Shown: positions 15,431 through 22,987, counted from the first letter of the stretch. The stretch: DNA of 27,133 bases from Reyranella sp. (GCA_030681635.1 JAUXRT010000683.1:1-27133); one strand, 5' to 3'. Program-made: numbers and translations. Notes: generated by a model not told the origin, from the letters alone.

Positions 15431-15540
15431 GTCGTCCTGAACGGAGTGAAGGACCTCACATAGCGGACAGGTACGATGCGGCAGGTGCGAGATCCTTCGC
15501 TTCGCTCTAGGGCGGGGACTACCCCGCCCGAGATGACAGG
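15431..15540. repeat. Palindromic repeat, family 3, with an inserted micro-hairpin
   Basis: GTCCTGAACGGAGTGAAGGACCTC (within 15431-15457) is the imperfect inverse of GAGATCCTTCGCTTCGCTC (15489-15507); about 15 of 19 positions agree in the core. The right half is interrupted by a perfect 8-bp-stem hairpin, GGGCGGGG-ACTA-CCCCGCCC (15510-15529), before AGATGACAGG resumes. It fills most of the gap between the sulfatase and the tctC-like gene and lies directly before that gene's ribosome site. Confidence 0.8.
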
Positions 15541-15548
15541 AGGGGCTG

Positions 15549-16511
15549 ATGAAGCGTTTTTTGCTCGCGGCGGCGCTTATTGCTTGTTCAACCGCGGCCA
15601 TGGCGCAGGCCTGGCCCGCCAAGTCGATCCGCATGATCGTGCCGCTGGCGCCCGGCGCCACCGCCGACATCGTGGCCCGTATTTTCGCCGACGAGTTGAG
15701 CAAGGCGCTGGGCCAGACCGTCGTGGTCGACAACAAGACAGGTGCCGGCGGCACCATCGCCACCGCCGAGCTGGCGCGCGCGCCGGCCGATGGCTACACG
15801 ATGGGGCTGGTCTCGCAGGGCACGATGGTTTTCAACATCGGGCTCTACAAGACGCCGGGATACGACCCGCTGAAAGACCTGGCGCTGGTCGCCGCGAGCG
15901 GCGGCGTCTCCAACGTCCTGATCGTGTCTCCCGACAATCCCGCCAAGACCGTCGCCGACCTGCTGGCCCAGGCGCGCGCCAAGCCGGGCGAGCTCACCTA
16001 TGCGTCGGGCGGCGTCGGCACCAGCCATCACATGTCGGGCGTCCTGCTCGAACTCAGGACTGGCGTGAAGCTGCAGCACGTACCCTATCGCGCGACGCCG
16101 GCCGGTATCCAGGCGGTGGCGAACGGCGAGGTGACGATGGGCCTCTTCAACACGCCGACCGTCATCGGCCTGATCAAGGGCGGCAAGCTCAAGGCACTCG
16201 CGGTCACCAGCGAGAAACGCTCCGAGCTGCTGCCCGATGTGCCCACCATGGCCGAGGCCGGGGTGAAAGATTACGTCTTCAACACCTGGATGGGCTTCGC
16301 CGTGCCCGCCGGCGTGCCCGCGCCGGTGATCGCCAGGCTCAACGCCGAGATCAACCGGATCGGCCAATTGCCGCAGGTTCGCGAGAAGATGCTGGCACAG
16401 GGAATCGACATGCTGCCGCCGGAGTCGCCCGCCGCCGCCCAGAAGCTGGTGCGCGACGATCTCGGCCTCTGGGTGCCCATCATCAAGGCCTCGGGCGCGT
16501 CGGCCGAATAG
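15549..16511 (+). CDS. TctC/Bug-family tripartite tricarboxylate substrate-binding protein
   Basis: This 320-residue periplasmic binding protein has a signal peptide of about 19 residues ending in AMA. Family blocks are WPAKSIRMIVPLAPGATADI, VVDNKTGAGGTIATAELARA and LGLWVPIIKASG near the end. It starts after AGGAGGGG. No TctA or TctB membrane subunit is nearby. Orphan receptors of this kind are common in proteobacteria that have expanded the family, and they either borrow a distant TctAB or act as sensors. The ligand is probably a carboxylate and cannot be named. Confidence 0.9.
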   Translation: MKRFLLAAALIACSTAAMAQAWPAKSIRMIVPLAPGATADIVARIFADELSKALGQTVVVDNKTGAGGTIATAELARAPADGYTMGLVSQGTMVFNIGLYKTPGYDPLKDLALVAASGGVSNVLIVSPDNPAKTVADLLAQARAKPGELTYASGGVGTSHHMSGVLLELRTGVKLQHVPYRATPAGIQAVANGEVTMGLFNTPTVIGLIKGGKLKALAVTSEKRSELLPDVPTMAEAGVKDYVFNTWMGFAVPAGVPAPVIARLNAEINRIGQLPQVREKMLAQGIDMLPPESPAAAQKLVRDDLGLWVPIIKASGASAE

Positions 16512-16534
16512 CCCTGCAAATTCCCGGGGTTTCC

Positions 16535-16563
16535 TTGCAAAACCGTGCTTTGGCGCGTATCCC
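16535..16563 (+). promoter_or_regulatory. Candidate asd promoter
   Basis: TTGCAA (16535-16540), a 17-base spacer and TATCCC (16558-16563) lie in the 99-base gap before asd. The -10 match is weak. No other better candidate was seen in this gap. Confidence 0.35.
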
Positions 16564-16610
16564 CCTGTGTCCTTCAATCAGGGGAGCGCGCCCGCAAAGC
16601 GCATACAGTC

Positions 16611-17621
16611 ATGGGCTATAGAGTCGCCGTCGTCGGCGCGACCGGGAACGTCGGTCGCGAAATGCTGAATATCCTGGCCGAGAGAAATTTCCCGGCCGAT
16701 GACGTCATTGCACTGGCTTCCGCGCGTTCGGTGGGCCTGGTGGCGTCGTTTGGCGACAAGACGACGAAAGTCCAGGACCTCGCCAAATTCGACTTCAAGG
16801 GTGTCGACATCGTGTTGAGCTCGCCCGGCGCCAAGGTGTCGGCCGAGCACAGCCCGCGCGCGGCCAAGGCCGGCGCGGTCGTGATCGACAACACCTCGTA
16901 CTGGCGCATGGACCCGGACGTTCCGCTGGTCGTGCCCGAGGTCAATCCCAAGGCGATCGCCGGCTACAAGGGTCGCGGCATCATCGCCAATCCCAACTGC
17001 TCGACCATCCAGATGGTGGTGGCGCTGAAGCCGATCCATGAGGCCGCCGGCATCAAGCGTGTCGTGGTGTCGACCTATCAGTCGACCTCGGGCGCCGGCA
17101 AGGAAGGCATGGACGAGCTCTTGAGCCAGACCAAGAGTTTCTTCGTGAACCAGAGCCTCGATCCGAGGAAGTTCACCAAGAGCATCGCCTTCAACGTCAT
17201 TCCCCACATCGACGTCTTCATGGACGACGGCTCGACCAAGGAAGAGTGGAAGATGGTGGTCGAGACCAAGAAGATCCTCGATCCCAAGATCAAGGTGCAT
17301 GCGACCTGCGTGCGCGTGCCGACGTTCGTGGGCCATGCTGAGGCGATCAATCTCGAACTCGAGCGGCCGCTCGACGAAGTCGAGGCGCGTCGCGTGCTGG
17401 CGGCGGCGCCGGGCATCCTGGTCGTCGACCGGCGCGAGAACGGCGGCTACGTCACACCGCAGGAAGTGACCGGCCAGGACAGCGTGTTCGTCAGTCGCAT
17501 CCGCTCCGATCCCACGGTCGACAATGGTCTCGCCATGTGGGTGGTCAGCGACAATCTGCGAAAGGGCGCGGCGCTCAATGCCATCCAGATCGCCGAGGAG
17601 CTGATCAAGGGCTACATCTAG
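16611..17621 (+). CDS. asd: Aspartate-semialdehyde dehydrogenase
   Basis: This 336-residue cytosolic enzyme reduces aspartyl phosphate to aspartate semialdehyde with NADPH, for lysine, methionine, threonine and diaminopimelate synthesis. Seen are the nucleotide-binding VVGATGNVGREML (from residue 7), the active-site Cys130 in NPNCSTIQMV, STYQSTSGAGKEGMDEL, and RVPTFVGHAEAINLE containing the catalytic His. The ATG at 16611 is chosen because the protein then starts MGYRVAVVGATG, as usual in the family. No good Shine-Dalgarno precedes it. It appears to be a single-gene unit. Confidence 0.96.
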   Translation: MGYRVAVVGATGNVGREMLNILAERNFPADDVIALASARSVGLVASFGDKTTKVQDLAKFDFKGVDIVLSSPGAKVSAEHSPRAAKAGAVVIDNTSYWRMDPDVPLVVPEVNPKAIAGYKGRGIIANPNCSTIQMVVALKPIHEAAGIKRVVVSTYQSTSGAGKEGMDELLSQTKSFFVNQSLDPRKFTKSIAFNVIPHIDVFMDDGSTKEEWKMVVETKKILDPKIKVHATCVRVPTFVGHAEAINLELERPLDEVEARRVLAAAPGILVVDRRENGGYVTPQEVTGQDSVFVSRIRSDPTVDNGLAMWVVSDNLRKGAALNAIQIAEELIKGYI

Positions 17622-17635
17622 TAGGCATCGACCCG

Positions 17636-17661
17636 CGGCGGCGCCATTTTCGGGGCCGCCG
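17636..17661 (+). terminator. Possible stem-loop after asd
   Basis: CGGCGGC (17636-17642) pairs with GCCGCCG (17655-17661) around a 12-base loop that contains TTTT. There is no T-run after the stem, so intrinsic termination is doubtful; it may only protect the 3' end. Confidence 0.3.
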
Positions 17662-17676
17662 ATGAGCCAGTTCGAT

Positions 17677-17730
17677 GTCCAGATAAGCATTTTAGTCCAG
17701 ATGCTTATTGATCTTGCTTGATGTAAGATC
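17677..17730 (+). promoter_or_regulatory. Repeat-rich AT region before the TPR gene
   Basis: This short AT-rich stretch holds ATAAGCAT (17683-17690) inverted to ATGCTTAT (17701-17708), GATCTT (17710-17715) inverted to AAGATC (17725-17730), and the direct repeat GTCCAGAT (17677-17684 and 17695-17702). It lies 26 bases before the GTG start and is a likely regulatory site. No regulator can be named. Confidence 0.4.
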
Positions 17731-17756
17731 GCAATACGCCCACGCGAGCGACAGAC

Positions 17757-19190
17757 GTGACCGACACGCCGATCATCCATCCGACAAAGCCGGAGTCCAC
17801 GGCCTCGACCGCGCCGACGCCGCTGTTCGGCAGCGAGGCCGACAGCTTCGTTCAGCAGTTGCGGCTGGCGGCGCAGGCGCATCGCTCGGGCCGCCTCGAT
17901 GAGGCGATCTCTTCTTATCTGCGGCTCCTTCAAGTGCGGCCCTATCATGCCGAGCTGCACAACAATCTCGGCGTGGCGCTTAGGCTGGTCGGCAAGCTCG
18001 ATGCCTCGGTCTCGCATCACCGGCTCTCGCTCGCCGCCGATCCCGACAATCCCGCGCTCCATTCCAATCTCGGCAATGCACTGCGCGCCGCCAACCAGCT
18101 CGACGAGGCGGTAAAACACCACTTCCATTCGATCACGCTCAATCGCGACTATGGCGAGGGCTTCTTCAACCTGGCGCTCTGCCTGCGCGATCTCGGCCGG
18201 CTCGACGAAGCCGTCGGCTGTTTCAGCCGCGCGCTGGCGCTCAACCCCGACAACCGCCGCGCCCGTGTCGAACTCGCCATCGCGCTGCTGATGCGCGGCG
18301 AACTTGCGGACGGCTTCGCCGCCTACGAGACGCGCAAGCGCCTGCCGGAAACGCCGACACCGGAATTCAGCCAGCCGGCCTGGGACGGCGGGCCGCTGCA
18401 GGGCAAGCGCATCCTGCTCTATCCCGAACAGGGCCTGGGCGATGTGCTGCTGTTCGTGCGCTTCGCGCGCGACCTCAAGAGCCGCGGTGCCACGGTCCTC
18501 GTGCTGTGCCAGGCGCTCCTGAAGGAGCTGCTGGCCGGCGTCGACTTCATCGACGAGGTGGTGGCCGAAGGCGAGAAGCTGCCGGACTTCGACGTCCATG
18601 CCTCGATGGTGTCGCTGCCGCATCTCTGCCGCGCCGATTTCGCGGCACTCGCCGCCGCACCTTATCTTCGGGCGCCGGCCGAAAGCCGGATCAAACTCGG
18701 TCGCCGCGACAAAGCGAAACTGCGCATCGGCATCTACTGGGCCGCCATGCCGGGCCAGCTTCTCGATCGCCAGCGCTCCGTGCCGTTCGCCAACTTTCTG
18801 AGTCTGGCCGGCGATTCCGAACTGCTGGTGTTCAGCCTGCAGGGCGGCGCGCACCAGAAGGACATCCAGCAGCATGGCGCCGGCGGGCTGGTGCACGATG
18901 TCGGCCGCGGCATCTTCGATTTCGCCGAAGCCGCCACCGCGCTGTCGCAGCTCGACCTGCTGATCTCGATCGATGCGCCGATCGCACATCTGGCCGCGGC
19001 GACGGGCATGAAGACCTGGGTGCTGCTGCCGTCGACCGCCGACTGGCGCTGGCAGTTGGGCGGCGCCGAGGCGCCCTGGTATCCCTCGGCCCGCCTGTTC
19101 CGCCAGCCCAAGTCAGGCGACTGGGACTCGGTCTTCGCCGAGGTCCGCGCCGAAGTCGCGGCGCTCAAGCAGCGGTCTGCTTCCGTTTAG
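17757..19190 (+). CDS. TPR protein with C-terminal glycosyltransferase-9-like domain
   Basis: This 477-residue protein starts at a GTG; no in-frame ATG lies near it. Four tetratricopeptide repeats cover about 44-77, 78-111, 112-145 and 146-179, each with the GxLDEAxxxxxxxLxxxPxxxxxxxNLGxAL pattern. From about residue 210 the fold resembles ADP-heptose-type glycosyltransferases (GT9): LYPEQGLGDVLLFVRFARDL, IGIYWAAMPGQ, and late LISIDAPIAHLAAATGMKTW and DWRWQLGG. Related alphaproteobacterial proteins are thought to act in surface polysaccharide or flagellin glycosylation, but no substrate is known. There is no signal peptide. It ends 7 bases before a palindromic repeat and faces a glycosyltransferase operon. 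Confidence 0.83.
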   Translation: MTDTPIIHPTKPESTASTAPTPLFGSEADSFVQQLRLAAQAHRSGRLDEAISSYLRLLQVRPYHAELHNNLGVALRLVGKLDASVSHHRLSLAADPDNPALHSNLGNALRAANQLDEAVKHHFHSITLNRDYGEGFFNLALCLRDLGRLDEAVGCFSRALALNPDNRRARVELAIALLMRGELADGFAAYETRKRLPETPTPEFSQPAWDGGPLQGKRILLYPEQGLGDVLLFVRFARDLKSRGATVLVLCQALLKELLAGVDFIDEVVAEGEKLPDFDVHASMVSLPHLCRADFAALAAAPYLRAPAESRIKLGRRDKAKLRIGIYWAAMPGQLLDRQRSVPFANFLSLAGDSELLVFSLQGGAHQKDIQQHGAGGLVHDVGRGIFDFAEAATALSQLDLLISIDAPIAHLAAATGMKTWVLLPSTADWRWQLGGAEAPWYPSARLFRQPKSGDWDSVFAEVRAEVAALKQRSASV

Positions 19191-19196
19191 TTTCTT

Positions 19197-19291
19197 GCTG
19201 GGAGCGCGCCACTCAAGGGCGGAGGTTACTCCGCCCGAAGTGGCGCATCTTCTCATGAGTATGAGCGCCACTGGAGTGGCGCGCTCCCAGC
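19197..19291. repeat. Palindromic repeat, family 2, copy 2, with inserted micro-hairpin
   Basis: The right arm (19265-19291) is 27 bases and is the exact reverse complement of the left arm of the copy at 11413. The left arm (19197-19246) matches but is interrupted after CCACTC by a hairpin, GGGCGGAG-GTTA-CTCCGCCC (19217-19236). The element separates two convergent genes, and the minus-strand gene reads through it to a stop at 19213. Confidence 0.9.
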
Positions 19292-19878
19292 AAGCGCCGC
19301 AAATCTTCGCCTGTATCGACATCGTCCAATGTATCGGCCTCGCCGACGGACATCGCCGCGGGCAGGTTGGCGCGCGTGTCGGCGAGCGCCTCTGCCGAGG
19401 ACCAGCGGACCTCGGCGAATATTCCGCGCGGCACTGGCCGCAAGCGGCGCGATCCGATCAGCCAGAAGCCGCCGTCGCTGGCCGGCCCGAAGACGAGCTC
19501 GTGTTGGCCGAGCAGCCGGAAAGCACGCGCGATATGGGACGGACGCATCGCAGGAATATCGCTGCCGACCAGCACGACTGGGCCTGGGGGCAATGTCCGG
19601 AACGGCAGCAACATGCGCCGGCCGAGATCGCCATGGCCCTGGGGCCGCACGCGCGCGGGCGGCACGGTGCCGCGCCACGCGGGATGACGGCGTTCGTTGT
19701 CCGGCGTCACGAACAGCCAGACGGTCCAGCGCGGATCGCGTGACAGCACGGCGATCTGCCGGTCGAGGGTCGCGCGATAGAAGCGCATCGCTTCGGCGGC
19801 GCCGACCTCGCGGGCGAGGCGTCGCTTGACCCGGCCGAACTGCGGCGCGCGGGCGAAGATCACGAGGTGACGAGTCAT
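19213..19878 (-). CDS. TIGR04282-type transferase (rSAM-associated, DUF2064)
   Basis: This 221-residue protein starts at the ATG at 19878, overlapping the stop of the preceding glycosyltransferase (ATGA). It has the nucleotidyl/glycosyl-transferase-like blocks VIFARAPQFGRVKRRLARE, VLVGSDIPAM and LVFGPASDGGFWLIG of the family once called rSAM/selenodomain-associated transferase 1 (TIGR04282). The normal end of such proteins is near DVDTGEDLRRLL. Here about 25 further residues (from about 197) are encoded by the palindromic repeat, and the stop lies inside it. It is the third gene of the radical SAM operon. The substrate is unknown; an arsenosugar role is known for some relatives. Confidence 0.85.
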   Translation of the reverse strand: MTRHLVIFARAPQFGRVKRRLAREVGAAEAMRFYRATLDRQIAVLSRDPRWTVWLFVTPDNERRHPAWRGTVPPARVRPQGHGDLGRRMLLPFRTLPPGPVVLVGSDIPAMRPSHIARAFRLLGQHELVFGPASDGGFWLIGSRRLRPVPRGIFAEVRWSSAEALADTRANLPAAMSVGEADTLDDVDTGEDLRRLLGARHSSGAHTHEKMRHFGRSNLRP

Positions 19879-20558
19879 CTTCCGTACAGGCGTGCGACGA
19901 CAGCGGGTGGCATCCCGGTCAGGTAGAGCGTGAGGCAGGAAAGATTGCGCAGTGGGCGCATCGTCCAGCCATCGCGCTCGTAGCGCGCCGCCGAGGTGAC
20001 GGAATCGGCATCGAGCGACACCAGGTTCTTTCGGCCCACGCGACGGACCAGGTCGACGTCTTCCATCAGCGGCAATGGCTTGAAGCCGCCGAGATACTCG
20101 TAGAGCGCGCGCGCCATCAGCAGCCCCTGGTCGCCGTAGGGAAGGCCGAGCCTGTGGGCCCGCCACGCCGCCAGCCGTTCGACGCGACGGGCCCCAGGGT
20201 CGGCGGAGGCGAAGCGCAGGCGGAAGTAACCCGCCTTGCCGATGTTTATGTGCCGCGACGTGAAGGCGCGAACGGCGTTGGTCCATCCGGGCGTCAACAC
20301 AGTGTCCGCATGCAGGAAAAGGATCCACGAAGCGTCACCGACGCCGGCGCCTACGGCGAGCTGGCTGCCGCGCCCGGCCGGCGCCGTCACCACGGTCGCG
20401 CCGGCCTCTCGGGCGATCGCGGCGGTATCGTCGCTCGACCCGCCGTCGCAAACCGTGATCGTGATCGCGAGGTCGCCCTGCAGGGCCGCCAGCGTGGCGG
20501 CGAGCGTGGCACCTGCATTCAGCGTCGGGATGACGACATCGAGGCCCGTTGGCGTCAC
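19875..20558 (-). CDS. TIGR04283-type family 2 glycosyltransferase (rSAM-associated)
   Basis: This 227-residue GT-A fold enzyme has VVIPTLNAGATLAATLAAL at the start, then CDGGSSDDT, RGSQLAVGA, the metal-binding LHADT, PYGDQGLLMAR and GGFKPLPLMEDVDLVRRV. These match the family named rSAM/selenodomain-associated transferase 2, later linked to arsenosugar synthesis. It overlaps the radical SAM gene before it and the TIGR04282 gene after it by four bases each, so the three are translationally coupled. No arsenic methyltransferase gene is present, so the arsenosugar role is not established here. Confidence 0.88.
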   Translation of the reverse strand: MTPTGLDVVIPTLNAGATLAATLAALQGDLAITITVCDGGSSDDTAAIAREAGATVVTAPAGRGSQLAVGAGVGDASWILFLHADTVLTPGWTNAVRAFTSRHINIGKAGYFRLRFASADPGARRVERLAAWRAHRLGLPYGDQGLLMARALYEYLGGFKPLPLMEDVDLVRRVGRKNLVSLDADSVTSAARYERDGWTMRPLRNLSCLTLYLTGMPPAVVARLYGR

Positions 20559-21493
20559 TGACTGCAGGCGGCACCGCCCAGGACGCAGAACTTGGCGCAG
20601 TGCGGATGGTTGAGACGGACGGGATCGACGCTCTCGGCCAGCGAGCCGCCCAACTCGAACTGCGGATCATAAGGTAGCAGCGTGCAGGCGACGACGGCGG
20701 GACGGTCCGCGCCCTTGCGCTTGATCACCATGCGCGAGGAGGCGCACATCACGCTGTCGGGCGACTTCTTCAGGATGCCCCAGCAGGCGACGGTGATCTC
20801 CGGCACGTCGACCGTGTCGTCCATCTCGGGGAACAGCACCAGGGTGCCGGGATTCCGCGTGTCGAGGACGACGCCGAGGTCGGCGAACAGGCGGGCATAG
20901 CCCGCGCGCACATCCTCCTCGGATTCGTCCGAGAAATGGCGGCCGGCGACATGGACGTCGAAGCCGTTTGACGAGAGCCACACCAGCCCATCGATCGTGG
21001 GTTTCCAGCTGTGCGCTCCGCGCTCGCGTTCATGCAGCGGAGGCGCGTAGTGATCGACCGAGACGCGGATCGCGAGGTTGCGGCCGTGACGCCGGTGCAG
21101 GTCGAGCAGCGCGCGCTTCATCTTGTGCATCGGCTTCATGGCGTTGGTCAGCACCATCGCCTTGAAGCCGCGCGACAGCACATCGTCCAGCATCGCCGGC
21201 AGTTCGGGATTCATGAACGGCTCGCCGCCGGTGAAGCCGATCAGGCTGGTGCCGTGCCGGTCGCGCTCGATCTCGTCCAGGTAGGCGGCAACCTCGGCGG
21301 CGGTGAGATAGACCAGCCGGTCATTCTTCGGAGAGGATTCGATGTAGCAGTTTCGGCAGGTGAGGTTGCACAGCGTGCCGGTGTTGAACCACAGCGTCTC
21401 GAGCGACTTCAGCGCCACATGCGCCCGCTGCTCGCCCTTGGCGGTCACCGCTGCGTCCTTGAATTTCGCGGGATCGAGCAGGATGGGCAACAT
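20555..21493 (-). CDS. Radical SAM protein with C-terminal cysteine cluster
   Basis: This 312-residue protein starts at the ATG at 21493 (MLPILLDPAKFKD). A TTG further upstream at 21544 is open but less likely. The radical SAM cluster motif is CNLTCRNC (Cys42, Cys46, Cys49), followed by the GGEPFMNPE SAM-binding block. The second half has more cysteines (ACWGIL, VMCASS, VACTL) and ends in C-x3-C-x6-C, compatible with an extra SPASM-like iron-sulfur cluster. It is the first gene of a coupled operon with two glycosyltransferase-like enzymes. It does not look like the usual ArsS partner with a selenocysteine-type domain, so the product of this operon is open. Confidence 0.85.
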   Translation of the reverse strand: MLPILLDPAKFKDAAVTAKGEQRAHVALKSLETLWFNTGTLCNLTCRNCYIESSPKNDRLVYLTAAEVAAYLDEIERDRHGTSLIGFTGGEPFMNPELPAMLDDVLSRGFKAMVLTNAMKPMHKMKRALLDLHRRHGRNLAIRVSVDHYAPPLHERERGAHSWKPTIDGLVWLSSNGFDVHVAGRHFSDESEEDVRAGYARLFADLGVVLDTRNPGTLVLFPEMDDTVDVPEITVACWGILKKSPDSVMCASSRMVIKRKGADRPAVVACTLLPYDPQFELGGSLAESVDPVRLNHPHCAKFCVLGGAACSQ

Positions 21494-21664
21494 CGATGGA
21501 TTTCCGAGGGGCAATGACTGCTTGAGCCTATCACAAACCGCCAAGCGGGAGGGAAGCGCCGGATTCAGTCCTGGTTCACTCCTGGTTTACTCCGGCGTGA
21601 TCATGTCGGCTCGACCCTGCGCAAAACCTCCGATACGGTTTCGATCACGATCAAGGGGACCGCA

Positions 21665-22255
21665 ATGCTCGACGACAAGGCACTCGACAGGATTCTCCGC
21701 ACGGCGCGGACCCACAACGGCTGGCTGCCGAAGCCCGTCACCGACGACCAGGTGCGCGCCATCTACGAACTGGCGAAATGGGGGCCGACCTCGGCCAACT
21801 CGCAGCCGGCGCGTTATGTTTTCGTGCGCACCCCGGAAGGCAAGGAGCGACTGCGGCCGGCGCTGAGTGCCGGCAACACGGAGAAGACGATGGCGGCGCC
21901 GGTGACCGCGATCGTGGCCTACGACACCCAGTTCTACGAGCATCTGCCCAAGCATTTCCCGCACGACCAGTCGGCGATCCACTGGTTCAAGGGCGAAGGC
22001 AAGGAGGCGGTCGCCTCGGCGACGGCCGTCCGCAACGGCACGCTGCAGGGCGCCTATCTGATCATCGCCGCCCGCGCGCTCGGCCTCGATTGCGGCGCGA
22101 TGAGCGGCTTCGACAACGCGGTCGTCGACAGGAATTTCTTTCCCGACGGCCGATTCAAGACCAACTTCCTGTGCAACATCGGCTACGGCGACGAGTCGAA
22201 GATCTTCGCCCGCAGCCCGCGCATGAATTTCGAGGACGCCTGCTCCTTCGCCTGA
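21665..22255 (+). CDS. RutE-like nitroreductase-family malonic semialdehyde reductase
   Basis: This 196-residue flavoprotein equals E. coli RutE in length and shares its blocks: ARTHNGW, AIYELAKWGPTSANSQPARY, EGKERLRPALSAGN, APVTAIVAYD, GAMSGFDNA and CNIGYGDESKIFAR. RutE reduces toxic malonic semialdehyde to 3-hydroxypropionate in uracil breakdown. No other rut genes are nearby, so it may serve general detoxification of semialdehydes. AAGGGGA lies before the ATG. Its stop is one base from the stop of the convergent VOC gene. The upstream gap has a tandem 11-base repeat at 21569-21590. Confidence 0.88.
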   Translation: MLDDKALDRILRTARTHNGWLPKPVTDDQVRAIYELAKWGPTSANSQPARYVFVRTPEGKERLRPALSAGNTEKTMAAPVTAIVAYDTQFYEHLPKHFPHDQSAIHWFKGEGKEAVASATAVRNGTLQGAYLIIAARALGLDCGAMSGFDNAVVDRNFFPDGRFKTNFLCNIGYGDESKIFARSPRMNFEDACSFA

Positions 22256-22256
22256 C

Positions 22257-22652
22257 TTACGGATTTCGTTTCATCTCGATCAACTGGATGAGATTCCCGC
22301 AGGTGTCGTCCAGGACCGCCATGCGCACAGGTCCTGCGTCCATCGGCGCTACCGTGAACGCGACCCCGAGCCCGCGAAGTCGTGCAAACTCGGCATTCAA
22401 ATCCTGGACCTGGAATGAGGTTGCGGGAATGCCGTCTGTGACGAGCGCATCCTTGAACGGCTTGACCGCCGGATGCTCGCTGGGCTCAAGCAGCAATTCC
22501 GTTCCCCCGGGTTCTTCCTTCGATACGACCGTCAGCCAGCGGTGGTCGCCAACGGGAACATCGTTCTTCACCATGAAGCCGAGTGCATCGGTGTAGAACT
22601 TCAGGGCCTTGGCCTGGTCATCGACGAACACGCTGGTCACATAAATTCGCAT
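22257..22652 (-). CDS. VOC-superfamily (glyoxalase-like) protein
   Basis: This 131-residue protein starts MRIYVTSVFVDDQAKALKFY, with the beta-alpha-beta-beta-beta pattern of vicinal oxygen chelate proteins. GTELLLEPSEHPAVKPF and the late GNLIQLIEM follow the family. The ATG at 22652 follows AAGG. It lies 14 bases after an ArsR-type repressor gene and is surely co-transcribed with it. Such pairs often handle electrophiles or antibiotics, but no substrate can be named. No arsenic genes are present. Confidence 0.87.
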   Translation of the reverse strand: MRIYVTSVFVDDQAKALKFYTDALGFMVKNDVPVGDHRWLTVVSKEEPGGTELLLEPSEHPAVKPFKDALVTDGIPATSFQVQDLNAEFARLRGLGVAFTVAPMDAGPVRMAVLDDTCGNLIQLIEMKRNP

Positions 22653-22666
22653 GATGGATGCCCTTG

Positions 22667-22963
22667 CTAGAGGTGCTTCTTGAGCCACTGAGTGGTCGCC
22701 CTTTTCATCGGCGCGGCATTCAGGGAATGGGTCTTGGTCCGACCCTTCCACGAGGTTGTGATCAATCCCGCCCTTTCCAGCATGTCGAGGTGCTGGGAAA
22801 TCGTTTGTCGAGACAGACTCTTGCCATCGGCGGAGAAAGAGGCGGCACAGATCTCGAACAGCGACCGCTCCGAGCGCTCCTTGAGAAGATCGAGGATGCG
22901 CCGTCGGGTCGGATCGCCGAGAGACTTGAAGACCAGGTCGAGATCTTCGTCGTTCACGCACAA
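22667..22963 (-). CDS. ArsR-family winged-helix repressor
   Basis: This 98-residue repressor opens LDLVFKSLGDPTRRRILDLL, with recognition helix LSRQTISQHLDMLERAGLI and the wing segment SWKGRTKTHSLN. It lacks the metal-binding CxC of ArsR/SmtB sensors, as is usual for ArsR proteins paired with VOC or SRPBCC genes. No in-frame ATG exists: the start is TTG at 22963 or GTG at 22957, and neither has a clear Shine-Dalgarno. A perfect 20-bp palindrome begins 5 bases upstream, so the transcript may be nearly leaderless and autorepressed. Confidence 0.88.
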   Translation of the reverse strand: MCVNDEDLDLVFKSLGDPTRRRILDLLKERSERSLFEICAASFSADGKSLSRQTISQHLDMLERAGLITTSWKGRTKTHSLNAAPMKRATTQWLKKHL

Positions 22964-22967
22964 AGAT

Positions 22968-22987
22968 ATGCAGTAAAATTACTGCAT
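22968..22987 (-). promoter_or_regulatory. Palindromic operator of the ArsR-VOC operon
   Basis: ATGCAGTAA (22968-22976) and TTACTGCAT (22979-22987) are perfect inverted repeats separated by AA. The site lies 5-24 bases before the TTG start of the ArsR-type gene, where its own dimeric product would be expected to bind and block transcription. Confidence 0.8.

Noticed and set aside
16578..18989. Long minus-strand open frame (about 800 codons) opposite asd and the TPR gene
   Set aside because: It spans two unrelated plus-strand genes and their gap, its composition is that of an antisense frame, and it has no recognisable domain.
22667..22963. Arsenic-resistance regulator
   Set aside because: No CxC metal site and no arsenic genes. 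The partner is a VOC protein.
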